Position numbers and translations under genes: made by a program
Shown: positions 1 through 8,988 of the stretch, piece by piece
Layout of the letters: every line of letters starts with the position of its first letter
Numbering within the stretch: position 1 is the stretch's first letter
DNA from: Epilithonimonas arachidiradicis
Lineage (GTDB): Bacteria; Bacteroidota; Bacteroidia; Flavobacteriales; Weeksellaceae
Assembly: GCF_003610695.1 (NCBI RefSeq)
Contig: NZ_RAQH01000007.1
Span: 62,001 to 126,000, forward strand
Reading direction: 5' to 3'
Length of the DNA stretch: 64,000 nt
The notes under the pieces: generated by a model
Seen by the model: only the letters and a program-made list of their open reading frames with translations
The model's database searches: none
Told to the model about the DNA's origin: nothing

Positions 1-138
1 TCCGGGAAAAAGGTGGATGAACAGTTGATCAATGCTGATGAACCGGTTCTGACCTCAGCGCTTCAGAAAGGTACTTACATTCTGACCGGTGATGGTATTG
101 GTGTTACATTCAGCAGTAAGCTGATTATTAATAAATAA
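1..138 (+). CDS. C-terminal end of a T9SS-sorted secreted protein (partial)
   Basis: Only the last 45 residues are present; the 5' part lies outside the window. The end has the form of a type IX secretion C-terminal sorting domain: a KGTYIL strand followed by a short strand and a final KLIINK, the usual K-G-x-Y-I-L ... K-x-I-x-K pattern. The full protein is therefore probably exported by the T9SS and attached to the cell surface. Its catalytic or binding domain cannot be seen. A good terminator follows about 70 nt downstream. Confidence 0.75.
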   Translation, partial: SGKKVDEQLINADEPVLTSALQKGTYILTGDGIGVTFSSKLIINK

Positions 139-208
139 AAGTTATTCCTCAGAAATTATTAGTATGTAAAATCAATACGACTGTAGTTTACAATCAGGAG
201 AAGAGAAG

Positions 209-235
209 CTGTCTCATTTGAGAGACAGTTTTTTT
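209..235 (+). terminator. Rho-independent terminator
   Basis: Stem CTGTCTC (209-215), six-base loop, GAGACAG (222-228), then seven T (229-235). It ends transcription of the T9SS-sorted protein gene. Confidence 0.85.
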
Positions 236-403
236 GTGGAATAATACAACTTTAAATTAGGTTTGTAATTTTAAAGATTTTCTGATCTTTATTTCTTATA
301 ACGGAATTGCTAAAAAGGAAGTTTGCTACAAAATTTCTGTAATGGGAGAGCTCAGAGTATGTAGCCTATTTTCGGATTGTAAGAATTTTATCAAAAGTTC
401 AGT

Positions 404-496
404 ATGAAAATAGATTACCTAAGAATATCGACCATAGATCAAATTATAGAACTTCATAGAGACTCACAACAAGTCTGGCTGCGAAAAAAGCAATGA
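404..496 (+). pseudogene. Remnant of a serine recombinase N-terminus
   Basis: The frame from ATG 404 begins MKIDYLRISTIDQ, close to the MKIGYARVSTxDQ start of Hin/Tn3-type resolvases that carries the catalytic serine (here in RIST). It meets a stop after 30 residues. Resolvase-like matches in the following bases shift frame and are too weak to extend. The missing catalytic core makes this a decayed fragment. The rest of 236-660 holds no credible gene; its convergent neighbour is the HxlR gene ending at 661. Confidence 0.4.
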
Positions 497-660
497 AGAT
501 GTTTTACTCTGCGCGATACGTGGAAGACCTGGACTAAAAAATAGCAAAAAGTCTCGAAAGATCTATGGCAACTCTCTATTGCTATATTCCCGCTTTAGGA
601 AAAGGATGTTAGGTTAGGAAAGATATTTTAGGATACTTGATAATTTCTAAACAAAAGATA

Positions 661-1077
661 TTATATAGTACTATTATTAAAAAAATTGGATCTCGCCTCA
701 CTAAACTCATTGATATTATCGGCAATCCAAAACCAAAGAGGTGTTACCTGTACTAATAATCCTCTGCCTAATGTCGTGATTTCATATTCAACTCTCGGTG
801 GCACTTCGGGATAAATATTTCTCGACACCAATCCGTCCCTTTCTAATTCGCGAAGGCATTTTGTCAACATTTTTTGACTGATGCCGTTAATATGATTCTG
901 TAGATTTGAAAAACGCATTTTGCCATCTATTCCCAGAGCGTGTATGACAAAAAGTGACCATTTGTTACCAACGTGATTCAATACATCTCGTTTAAGTTCA
1001 TCCTGATCTTTATTCAAAACTTTACAAATGTCGTCCCAAGCTTTTACGATCTCTTCATCTGACATCAATCTTTCCAT
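661..1077 (-). CDS. HxlR-type winged-helix transcriptional regulator
   Basis: A 138-residue protein with the HxlR/MarR-like winged helix. The core runs from about residue 33 (VLNHVGNKWSLFVIHAL) through the recognition helix (ISQKMLTKCLRELERDGLV) and the wing (PRVEYEITTLGRGL). HxlR proteins are cytosolic dimers that commonly sense electrophiles or redox stress. It is transcribed away from the NmrA-like reductase gene, with about 270 bp between the starts, the classic layout of a regulator and its target. ATG 1077 is used; a second ATG four codons in is also possible. The ligand is unknown. Confidence 0.85.
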   Translation of the reverse strand: MERLMSDEEIVKAWDDICKVLNKDQDELKRDVLNHVGNKWSLFVIHALGIDGKMRFSNLQNHINGISQKMLTKCLRELERDGLVSRNIYPEVPPRVEYEITTLGRGLLVQVTPLWFWIADNINEFSEARSNFFNNSTI

Positions 1078-1249
1078 ATTCTCTTATGTTTAAATAAAAT
1101 ATTTTGCTTAAAGATAAATGATTCTGATGAGAAAATTGAGAATAATGAGAATTTTAGAGACTATTATTATTTGAAAATTATTTGAAATTAATGTGGCTAT
1201 CAATCAAAATACTAACATATAGGTAACTAGCTGACATCATTGTACCTTA

Positions 1250-1280
1250 TTGTTTTACAGGTTTTAACGGTTTAAATTTG
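1250..1280 (+). promoter_or_regulatory. Bacteroidetes-type promoter of the NmrA-like gene
   Basis: A -7 box TAAATTTG (1273-1280) fits TAnnTTTG, and a -33 TTG lies at 1250-1252 with 20 nt between. Transcription should start near 1287, which favours ATG 1349 over TTG 1301 for the downstream gene. Confidence 0.5.
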
Positions 1281-1348
1281 TAGAAGAAAAAGGAAGTGAA
1301 TTGATCAGCAATGAACGAATTTCAATTCCAATACTTAATTTTTTTACA

Positions 1349-2287
1349 ATGAAAAATAAATCAATTTTAATTTTGGGCGCAGGCGAATTAGGAATGCCGG
1401 TGATCAGAAATATAGCAAAAAAGGCTAAAAGCTACCATAACGTTACAGTCACCGTACTGCTTAGAGAAACAACGATCAATTCTGAAGATCCTGATAAGAA
1501 AAGGAATGTCACAGAGATCCGGGAGTTAGGGGTGGAATTGCTTGCAGGCGACCTTTCCGCTTCCTCTGCTGAGCTTATCGATATTTTCAGAAATTACGAC
1601 GCTGTTGTTTCATGTACAGGTTATGGAACAGGCGCAGGAGGTTTTCAGCTGAAATTGGCCAATGCCGTACTGGATGCCGGTGTCAAAAGATACTTTCCCT
1701 GGCAGTTCGGCGTGGACTTTGAGGAAATAGGACGGGGAAGTGCGCAGGACCTTTTTGATGAGCAGCTTGATGTAAGAGAGCTTTTGAGATCGCAAAGTGC
1801 CACAAGATGGGTCATCATCTCCACAGGCATGTTCACCAGTTATCTTTTTGAACCTTTCTTCGGTATTTTAGATCTGGAAAATAAGTCGATCAATGCCATT
1901 GGCGGATGGGATACGGCAGTTACATTGACCACACCGGATGATATTGGCCGTCTTACCGCTGAGATCTTCTTTACAGAACCGCAGATAGAGAATGAGATTG
2001 TCTATATTGCGGGTGATACAATAACCTACGGAGATCTTGCTGATATTGCAGAATCATTATCAGGCCAGAAGTATGAGCGTACACTTTCCGATATGGGAGA
2101 GATCACAGATGACCTTAAAAACGATCCCACCAATTTCGTTAAAAAATACCGTTCGATATTCGGAGCAGGAAAAGGTGTTTCGTGGCCGTTAGAGAATACC
2201 TTCAATGGGAAGAACGGAATCCCGACAACCTCTGCCAAACAATGGGCAAAAGATAATATTGACTGGAAATCTTACAATAAGTATTAA
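1349..2287 (+). CDS. NmrA/isoflavone-reductase-like NAD(P)-binding protein
   Basis: A 312-residue protein of the atypical SDR (NmrA-like) class. The N-terminal Rossmann motif GAGELG follows strand KSILIL. Further along are VSCTGYGTGAG, FPWQFGVDFEE and a C-terminal substrate lobe. Relatives are NAD(P)H-dependent aromatic-alcohol or phenylcoumaran-type reductases, or redox-sensing regulators. There is no Tyr-x3-Lys pair of classical SDRs. The frame opens at TTG 1301, but ATG 1349 sits exactly before the Rossmann strand and is preferred. It is probably controlled by the divergent HxlR protein. The substrate cannot be deduced. Confidence 0.75.
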   Translation: MKNKSILILGAGELGMPVIRNIAKKAKSYHNVTVTVLLRETTINSEDPDKKRNVTEIRELGVELLAGDLSASSAELIDIFRNYDAVVSCTGYGTGAGGFQLKLANAVLDAGVKRYFPWQFGVDFEEIGRGSAQDLFDEQLDVRELLRSQSATRWVIISTGMFTSYLFEPFFGILDLENKSINAIGGWDTAVTLTTPDDIGRLTAEIFFTEPQIENEIVYIAGDTITYGDLADIAESLSGQKYERTLSDMGEITDDLKNDPTNFVKKYRSIFGAGKGVSWPLENTFNGKNGIPTTSAKQWAKDNIDWKSYNKY

Positions 2288-2486
2288 GAACACTATAATG
2301 AGATTCAACAAATTATAATTGTTATCCGTTAAATTGAATTACAAAGTTTGTTGCAGATCACAGTTATAAAAACGTCATTTTTTAATCCCGGGATTATGTG
2401 TCACGAGTTATATCATCCTCAGACAATCAATATGAGGTATAGGACAAAGCCTATAACTCATATTGATCTGATGGATGTTTACTTCT

Positions 2487-3281
2487 TTACAACCCGTCGA
2501 AATAGATCTTTTTGATCTCTTTGACAGAAGCTTCCGCTCCAATTTGCTGACGTCTATCGTAAATAGCCTGTGCCTTTGTTCCTGCAAAATAACGCAACTT
2601 GTCTTTTTGGTCGGTTGCTGCTACAAAGATCACTTCCGCAATCTCATCAGGTGAAGAATCGGGTTTGATCATACTAAGCATTTTTTCTTCCGCTGAATCA
2701 TAATACGGTAGTGCAGTGACATCTGAATTATGGTTAAACAGCTCCGTTTTCGTGGCGCTCGGAGCAACGGTCTTAACACCGACACCAAACATCGATAGCT
2801 CTATTGAAAGACATTCGCTCCAGCCTTCAACCGCCCATTTCGTACCATTGTAAATACTGGTGAACGGGAAGCTGGTATGTCCGCCGATGGATGTTATATT
2901 GATGAACAGTCCATTTTTATTTTCTCTGAAGTGAGGTGTAAAAGCTTGTGTTACCCGAACTGTTCCCAGAAAATTCGTTTCCACCTGTTTCACGATGTTC
3001 TCATCGGAAAAGGATTCCAACGCACCCATCAGCCCATATCCCGCATTGTTCACGACCACGTCGATCGGTCCAAGCGATAAAGCTTTTTCTACGGTCGACC
3101 TGATCTGTTCCGGGTCAGTAACATCCAAAGGCAAAAGAATAACATGGTCCAATTGATCAAGTTCCGTTTCCTTTTCAGGATCGCGCATTGTAGCGATGAC
3201 CTTCCAGCCTCTTTGTTGAAATAATTTAACGGTTGCCTTGCCTATTCCTGATGAGGTTCCGGTGATGAATATTGTCTTCAT
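2487..3281 (-). CDS. Classical short-chain dehydrogenase/reductase
   Basis: A 264-residue SDR. Residues 8-14 carry TGTSSGIG for cofactor binding; NNAG lies near residue 88, the catalytic Ser in NITSIGG, and YNGTK supplies the Tyr-x3-Lys pair. The basic ATMRDP after strand 2 suggests a preference for NADPH. It is divergent from an HxlR gene; the intergenic GTATAC repeat overlaps its promoter, so repression by that HxlR is likely. The substrate is unknown. A weaker non-coding stretch (2288-2486) separates it from the convergent NmrA-like gene. Confidence 0.85.
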   Translation of the reverse strand: MKTIFITGTSSGIGKATVKLFQQRGWKVIATMRDPEKETELDQLDHVILLPLDVTDPEQIRSTVEKALSLGPIDVVVNNAGYGLMGALESFSDENIVKQVETNFLGTVRVTQAFTPHFRENKNGLFINITSIGGHTSFPFTSIYNGTKWAVEGWSECLSIELSMFGVGVKTVAPSATKTELFNHNSDVTALPYYDSAEEKMLSMIKPDSSPDEIAEVIFVAATDQKDKLRYFAGTKAQAIYDRRQQIGAEASVKEIKKIYFDGL

Positions 3282-3329
3282 TTTATAAAATTTTAAATGT
3301 TCTTTTACAAAATTACTGGCAAAAAGATA

Positions 3330-3359
3330 TACATTTGATACCTGTATACAAAAGTATAC
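3330..3359. promoter_or_regulatory. Divergent promoters with a GTATAC repeat operator
   Basis: GTATAC at 3344-3349 and again at 3354-3359, separated by AAAA, form a 16-bp near-palindrome GTATACAAAAGTATAC. A plus-strand -7 box TACATTTG (3330-3337) faces the HxlR gene. On the minus strand TACTTTTG (complement of 3349-3356) is a -7 box for the SDR and lies inside the repeat. A protein bound there would block the SDR promoter and could autoregulate the HxlR gene. Confidence 0.55.
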
Positions 3360-3369
3360 TTAAATTGTT

Positions 3370-3711
3370 ATGACGGAAAAAGAACATTATTTCCAGGAAA
3401 AGATCAACGCCATCCAGGATACCATGTTTGTCATCGGCGGCAAATGGAAGATGCCGATTATCCTATCTATTTATCAAGGCAATACAAGATTCAACGAAAT
3501 TCTAAATTCAATACCGAAGATAACCAACCGGGTTTTATCTAAGGAATTAAAACATCTGGAAGAAAATCTATTGATCGACAGAAAGGTCACAGACGATTAT
3601 CCAGTCAAGGTAGAATACACCATGACCGACTATGGATTAAGCTTACAGGAAATTGCAAAGCCCCTGGAAAAATGGGGAAGAGATCACAAGAGGAAGATCA
3701 GGGAAAAATAA
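3370..3711 (+). CDS. HxlR-type transcriptional regulator
   Basis: A 113-residue HxlR family protein. The core begins GGKWKMPIILSIYQGNTRFNE, followed by ITNRVLSKELKHLEENLLI (recognition helix) and the wing VKVEYTMTDYG. It has no N-terminal cysteine, so sensing by the simple Cys switch of YodB-type members is not evident. It is divergent from the SDR gene over a palindromic operator. The strong synteny makes it the likely local repressor of that gene. Confidence 0.87.
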   Translation: MTEKEHYFQEKINAIQDTMFVIGGKWKMPIILSIYQGNTRFNEILNSIPKITNRVLSKELKHLEENLLIDRKVTDDYPVKVEYTMTDYGLSLQEIAKPLEKWGRDHKRKIREK

Positions 3712-3727
3712 TCATATAGAATATAGG

Positions 3728-3748
3728 TGATCAAAGGTGTTTTGATCA
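3728..3748 (+). terminator. Hairpin after the HxlR gene, possible terminator
   Basis: An eight-base perfect stem TGATCAAA/TTTGATCA (3728-3735, 3741-3748) with a five-base loop sits 17 nt past the stop. No T-run follows, so termination would be weak. Confidence 0.35.
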
Positions 3749-3977
3749 ACAACTGAAATTGATCAGAATACTCTTTGTTATATTTCTAGGCGATCATCTG
3801 TTAGAGGTGAATAAACAGTCTGTCTTAAAATCCCGGATACTTTTCTGGATTGATCATTTGAAAATTTCTCCTGTGTAGGGTATACGTAAAAATGACAATC
3901 AAACAGGCTGTCTAAACTTGTTTGATTTTCGTAATATATTGTTTCAATTCTGTTACAACAGACTTCGGCAGTCATTC

Positions 3978-3985
3978 TAATTTTG
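3978..3985 (+). promoter_or_regulatory. -7 box of the second SDR gene
   Basis: TAATTTTG fits TAnnTTTG and lies 20 nt before ATG 4006. No clear -33 box is seen. Confidence 0.4.
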
Positions 3986-4005
3986 TATCATAATAAGATC
4001 AAGAT

Positions 4006-4842
4006 ATGGAAACAGACAAAGTATGGTTAGTAACGGGAGCATCCAAAGGAATGGGGCTTTCACTGGTGAGAAAACTTATCGAAAGCGGTTATAGGGTCGC
4101 TGCAACAAGCAGAAAAGCGCAGAGTTTAATGGAGGCTGTCGGAGAATTTGACAAACAGCAGTTCTTACCGTTGGAAGTAGATCTGACAAGCGGAGAATCT
4201 GTCAGCAAGGCATTTGAAAAGACTGTCGGACACTTCGGGAAAATAGACGTTTTGGTCAATAATGCGGGCTATGGCATTGGTGGTGCTGTGGAAGAATTGA
4301 ACCAAAAAGAGATCACGGACAGTTTTGATATTAACGTCATGGCTGTGATCAAGACGATGCAATCGGTCATGCCTTACTTCAGGGAGCAGAAGTCAGGAAA
4401 TATCATCAATATTTCTTCTATCGCAGGATTTGCCCCGGGAATCGGTTGGGCTATGTACGCCGCAACAAAATATGCCGTAACAGGACTGTCCGAGGTCATG
4501 GCAGAAGATGTAAAAGAGTTCGGTGTTAAGGTAACGGTGGTAGCACCAGGTGCTTTCCGGACCGAGTTCCTTGAAGAAAGCTCCCTCGTTTTCGCTGAGA
4601 ATAAAATTGAAGGATACAATGCGATCAGAGCTTCACACCAAAAATACGCTGCTATGAACGGAACGCAGGCCGGAGATCCCGACAAGCTGGCCCGTGTCTT
4701 GATCGATCTCGCTGAAAATCCGAATCCGCCCCTACGTCTGTATGTGGGGAGCGATGCCTACAACCGTGCAAAGGACAAGATAAAGTTGCTATCAGAGGAA
4801 CTGGAGATCAATAAGGATATTTCGTCTTCTACTGATTTTTAA
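4006..4842 (+). CDS. Classical short-chain dehydrogenase/reductase
   Basis: A 278-residue SDR with TGASKGMG at residues 9-16, NNAGYG near 85, SSIAG for the catalytic serine and YAATK for the Tyr-Lys pair. The residues after strand 2 (ATSRKAQ) suggest NADP(H). It resembles the many SDRs that sit next to AraC-type regulators in Bacteroidetes. It is followed at once by a strong terminator and an AraC-family gene on the same strand, so the two are probably transcribed apart. The substrate is unknown. Confidence 0.85.
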   Translation: METDKVWLVTGASKGMGLSLVRKLIESGYRVAATSRKAQSLMEAVGEFDKQQFLPLEVDLTSGESVSKAFEKTVGHFGKIDVLVNNAGYGIGGAVEELNQKEITDSFDINVMAVIKTMQSVMPYFREQKSGNIINISSIAGFAPGIGWAMYAATKYAVTGLSEVMAEDVKEFGVKVTVVAPGAFRTEFLEESSLVFAENKIEGYNAIRASHQKYAAMNGTQAGDPDKLARVLIDLAENPNPPLRLYVGSDAYNRAKDKIKLLSEELEINKDISSSTDF

Positions 4843-4860
4843 ATGATCATCTAAATTAAT

Positions 4861-4891
4861 AAAGCTGCCATTTAAAATGGCGGCTTTTTTT
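4861..4891 (+). terminator. Rho-independent terminator
   Basis: Near-perfect stem AAAGCTGCCATT/AATGGCGGCTTT (4861-4872, 4876-4887; one T-G wobble) followed by T's to 4891. Confidence 0.85.
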
Positions 4892-4915
4892 GTTTGATTT
4901 TCGTACATTTAGTCA

Positions 4916-5818
4916 ATGGAAAAAATGCAGTCACTGGAAGAATTTTACCAGTCAAAATTTGACAGGGTTCCTGAAAATATCCGTAACGGGGTAGGGCACT
5001 TCAATGTCTTTACCATAGATGAGTATATCGGTAAAAATGCTAATCCAGTGGTCTACAGCCGGAAAGATTATTTTAAGATCACCCTGATCGTCGGCCGAAA
5101 CCGGATCCATTATGCTGACAAGGTCATTGATATCCAAAAGCAGGCACTTTTTTTCACCAATCCGCAGATCCCTTACAAATTTGAATGGATTGACGATCAT
5201 AAGGCGGGATTCTTCTGTGTGTTTACACCTTCTTTTTTTCATCATTTCGGAAACCTGAATGATTATGAGGTTTTTAAACCTGACGTGACACCTGTCTTCG
5301 AGCTGACCGATGAGCAATTGGAAGATGTAAGGCAGATTTACAAAAAAATGCAAACTGAATTGGCCTCGGATTATGCCCATAAATATGATCTGTTGAGAAA
5401 CCTGGTGTTTGAATTACTTCATTATGCACTTAAAATGAAACCGACTTCAAAAGCTGAAAAACAACAGGCTAATGCTTCTCAGCGGATCACCCATCTGTTC
5501 CTTGAGCTGTTGGAGCGTCAGTTTCCTATCGAAGATGCGAGACAGCGGATCAACTTCCGTTCGCCTTCTGAATTCGCCGGTCAGCTTTCCGTTCATGTCA
5601 ATCACCTCAACCGGGCCGTTAAAGAGATCACTGAAAAAACGACTTCGGAGGTCATTGTGGAGCGTTTGTTACAGGAGGCAAAGATATTACTGAGACATAC
5701 CGAATGGAATGTTGCCGAAATTGCCTATTCACTGGGGTTCAAAGAGGCTACGCACTTTAATAATTTCTTCAAAAAGAATATGCGGATGACACCGATGCGG
5801 TTTCGTGCGATGGATTAA
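4916..5818 (+). CDS. AraC-family transcriptional regulator
   Basis: A 300-residue protein. The N-terminal half is a cupin-like sensing fold with KQALFFTNPQIPYKFEW (about residues 75-91). The C-terminal 100 residues hold two helix-turn-helix motifs: FAGQLSVHVNHLNRAVKE and VAEIAYSLGFKEATHFNNFFKK, with the end typical of AraC/XylS proteins. It probably controls the adjacent SDR or another redox gene. Start ATG 4916 is chosen; the next Met is three codons later. Confidence 0.87.
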   Translation: MEKMQSLEEFYQSKFDRVPENIRNGVGHFNVFTIDEYIGKNANPVVYSRKDYFKITLIVGRNRIHYADKVIDIQKQALFFTNPQIPYKFEWIDDHKAGFFCVFTPSFFHHFGNLNDYEVFKPDVTPVFELTDEQLEDVRQIYKKMQTELASDYAHKYDLLRNLVFELLHYALKMKPTSKAEKQQANASQRITHLFLELLERQFPIEDARQRINFRSPSEFAGQLSVHVNHLNRAVKEITEKTTSEVIVERLLQEAKILLRHTEWNVAEIAYSLGFKEATHFNNFFKKNMRMTPMRFRAMD

Positions 5819-5907
5819 ATAACGGAATAAGAATAGCGAGCAATTTGATATGTTGAGTTTATCCAATAAAAATGTTTATAGTCAATATCAGTTGCTAACT
5901 TTTACTT

Positions 5908-8900
5908 TCAGATCAATTTTTTTCTAGGCAACCCAATCTCAAATTCTTGTGGATAAGGAGCGCGAAAAGTCAAGCTCACATCTTCCCGCAGACCATTTTC
6001 AACTTCCTTCGCTTTTTCCTCATCCATTGAATATCTGGGATCAGCAATAAGCGGCATCTTTTCCATTTTGGTAATAGTAACGGTAGGAAAATGATAATCT
6101 ACTTCAACAGTACCCAATAAAAGATAAATTCCACCCTCTTTAAAAGGAAACTTCGAAAGGCTGTCCGGAAAATGAGCTGTATCAAAATAGTCGCCATTGG
6201 CATCAATCCAGGTTCCGAAATACATATCATCTCTATTTCCATATTTATTTTTGATAGGAACGTGTTTTCTGGAAATCAGATAAGCTAACATTCTCACCTG
6301 CTTCTTATGGTACTTCAAAAGATCTTTAACCATTACATCGCCTCTGTATTTGATCTTCAATAAATCGAAAATAGAATAAGACACAGGAAAGCCCAATATT
6401 TCAATTTCGTCGAACGCATCTTCAAAAGGATTTCTTTCTATAAGAGGTAGCTGATAATCTTTTTGAGGTTCTTCAAATAAAGAGATCATCTTAGTTTTAT
6501 GTTGATTTTTTGACAAAAGAAACCTTGCATCGATCAATAGCTCGTGTTTCTGTTTGCCTGTGAATCTGAAAGCCCCGACAAAAATAAGTGTCTGTAAAGT
6601 TTCAATACCGATGTTGACTCTTTTGACAAAATCTTCTAACGATTTGTAATCACCATGTTCTTTTCGTTCCTGAGGAATAAATAGTTTAACGGCAGCTTCC
6701 AACTTCTCAATATGCATCAACCCTAAGTACACATCTGTTCCATATACCGTAGTTTGAAATTCGCTAAGGTTTACACAAGGATTATGAATTTTAGCACCAG
6801 CCATTTTGGCTTCATGGACATAAACTTCGGTTCTGTAAAACCCACCGCCATTATTAATTGCGGATACCATAAATTCAATAGGATAGTAGGCTTTCAGATA
6901 GAGACTTTGATAACTCTCCACGGCATAGGAGGCAGAATGGGCTTTACAGAAAGAGTAGCCGGCAAAAGATTCGATCTGTCGATAGACCTCCTGAGAGAGC
7001 TGCTCAGGGTGACCTTTTTTCTTACAGGATTCGAAAAAATCATCTTTTAATTGTTGCAAAGCTGACAGTGATCTTCCTTTTCCGCTCATCGCCCTACGCA
7101 GAACATCACCATTCTCTGCGGAAACTCCGCCATAATGAAGAGCAATTTTGATTACATCTTCTTGGTAGACCATTATGCCATAAGTCTCACCCAGTTCCTT
7201 TTCAAACACTTCATGGAAATATTCAAACTGACCGGGATGGTTATGGCGGAAAATATACTCCCGCATCATACCGCTTTGTGCTACACCCGGACGAATGATA
7301 GAGGAGGCGGCAACCAATACTTTGTAGTTGTCGCATTTCAGCCGTCTCAATAATCCGCGCATCGCAGGTGATTCGATGTAAAAACAGCCGATCGTTTTTC
7401 CAATACTTAAAAACTCATTACATCTAGCTTCATTTTTTGAAATCGCCGTATCTTCAATATCTATGGTAATTCCTCTTTTTTCTTCTATGAGATTAACCGC
7501 ATCTTTAATCGTTCCAAGACCCCTCTGCGACAAAATATCAAATTTTTCCAATCCTATTTCTTCTGCTGTATGCATATCGAACTGTACAATCGGGAATTCT
7601 TTCGGTGGAAATTCCAGGGCCGAATAATTGGTAATCGGTTCTTCAGAAATCAGAATCCCACAGGAATGCATGCTTCTTTGATTAGGAAAACCGATCATCA
7701 TCTGTTCGTATTTATAGATATCCTGAACAACAGCATTCTGATCATGCTGTTCTTTTGGTTTTTTAGACAGCTGATCCAGTTCATCTTTAGGCAATCCGAA
7801 TACTTTTCCCAGCTCCCTGAACCTTGATTTTCTTTTAAATTCAACGTTGGTTCCGCAAAAAGCCACGTGATCCTTGCCGTATTTATCAAAAATATATTCC
7901 AAAATAGCATCCCGGTTCTTCCAGCTCCAGTCGATATCAAAGTCGGGAGGTGTTTTCCTGTTGAGGTTCAAAAAGCGTTCAAAGTAAAGATCCAGTTCCA
8001 AAGGACAGATATCAGAAATACCTAAACAATAGGCAATAATGCTGTTGGCTCCGCTTCCTCGACCCACATGCATAAATCCCATTCGGTTACTGTACTGGAT
8101 AATGTCCCAGGTAATCAAAAAATAACCACAGAAATTCAACTGATCAATCACGGTCAGTTCTTTTTCAACCCGTTCAACGGCCTGCCTGTTTCGATCAGGA
8201 TATCTTCGGGCTAATCCTTCATAAGCCAGTTTTGACAGTAATTTAAAATCACTTTCCTTGCTGTCGGTAAAATGCTTTTTATTCTTGGGTGTTTTAAAAT
8301 CAAAATTAAAGCTGCATTCAGCTACAATGATTTTGGTGTTTTCAATGATCTGGGGGTAGTCTGTAAATTGATCCAAAAGCTTTTTCTTATCGACAAAGGA
8401 TTCATTGTTTCTGCAATGATCCGTTTCAGCCAGTTTTGTAAAGAGCGTATTGCCATCGATCGCACGCAGCACTTTATGAAGTTCATATTCTTCATCCGTC
8501 TTAAAAGTTACCGGATGAAGGATAACCATTTTATGGATGAAAGATTTGAGTTCTGGCTTGACCAACAAATTCAATTCATCATGCCTGATACCTATAAATT
8601 CGTGTTCCAATAATACTTCAGGTATATTCTGCAAAGAATAGATGACGAAACAATTTTCCAATTGAGGATTAACCTTAGGAATCTCAATGCCTTCACAATT
8701 ATAATCAGTCAAAAGTCTGTTAACTTCACCAATCCCTTTTGGGTTCTTCGCTAAGCAGATATAATGCTGTTCATTCTCGACCCTGATATCAACACCGACA
8801 ATCGGCTGAATACCTCTATCTTGGCACAATTTATAAAACTGGTAGATCCCGGTTACGGTATTAATATCGGTGAGTGCCAAAACCTTCAGCTGATATTCCA

Positions 8901-8976
8901 CAGCCAGCTGAACCAGATCTTCAACAGAAATAGTCCCATAACGAAGGCTATGATAGGTATGACAATTCAGAAACAT
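5908..8976 (-). CDS. dnaE2: DnaE2-like error-prone DNA polymerase III alpha subunit
   Basis: A 1022-residue C-family polymerase, shorter than a replicative DnaE and without its C-terminal tau-binding part. The catalytic pair is in PDFDIDW (residues 344-350) and GRGSGANS lies at 305-312; a third Asp is expected in the later EKFDILSQRG. The N-terminal PHP domain is damaged: the usual HLHVHS reads CHTYHS and TDHG reads TDIN, so metal-dependent proofreading is probably lost. The zinc-like helix-hairpin-helix and OB segments follow. Only 12 nt separate it from the upstream DinB-family gene, so the two are co-transcribed. Family knowledge points to translesion synthesis during the SOS response. A housekeeping DnaE should exist elsewhere. 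Confidence 0.87.
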   Translation of the reverse strand: MFLNCHTYHSLRYGTISVEDLVQLAVEYQLKVLALTDINTVTGIYQFYKLCQDRGIQPIVGVDIRVENEQHYICLAKNPKGIGEVNRLLTDYNCEGIEIPKVNPQLENCFVIYSLQNIPEVLLEHEFIGIRHDELNLLVKPELKSFIHKMVILHPVTFKTDEEYELHKVLRAIDGNTLFTKLAETDHCRNNESFVDKKKLLDQFTDYPQIIENTKIIVAECSFNFDFKTPKNKKHFTDSKESDFKLLSKLAYEGLARRYPDRNRQAVERVEKELTVIDQLNFCGYFLITWDIIQYSNRMGFMHVGRGSGANSIIAYCLGISDICPLELDLYFERFLNLNRKTPPDFDIDWSWKNRDAILEYIFDKYGKDHVAFCGTNVEFKRKSRFRELGKVFGLPKDELDQLSKKPKEQHDQNAVVQDIYKYEQMMIGFPNQRSMHSCGILISEEPITNYSALEFPPKEFPIVQFDMHTAEEIGLEKFDILSQRGLGTIKDAVNLIEEKRGITIDIEDTAISKNEARCNEFLSIGKTIGCFYIESPAMRGLLRRLKCDNYKVLVAASSIIRPGVAQSGMMREYIFRHNHPGQFEYFHEVFEKELGETYGIMVYQEDVIKIALHYGGVSAENGDVLRRAMSGKGRSLSALQQLKDDFFESCKKKGHPEQLSQEVYRQIESFAGYSFCKAHSASYAVESYQSLYLKAYYPIEFMVSAINNGGGFYRTEVYVHEAKMAGAKIHNPCVNLSEFQTTVYGTDVYLGLMHIEKLEAAVKLFIPQERKEHGDYKSLEDFVKRVNIGIETLQTLIFVGAFRFTGKQKHELLIDARFLLSKNQHKTKMISLFEEPQKDYQLPLIERNPFEDAFDEIEILGFPVSYSIFDLLKIKYRGDVMVKDLLKYHKKQVRMLAYLISRKHVPIKNKYGNRDDMYFGTWIDANGDYFDTAHFPDSLSKFPFKEGGIYLLLGTVEVDYHFPTVTITKMEKMPLIADPRYSMDEEKAKEVENGLREDVSLTFRAPYPQEFEIGLPRKKLI

Positions 8977-8988
8977 AATGTATCTATT

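Noticed and set aside
3778-3975. 65-codon minus-strand frame between HxlR and SDR genes
   Set aside because: No recognisable motif and it covers the SDR promoter region.
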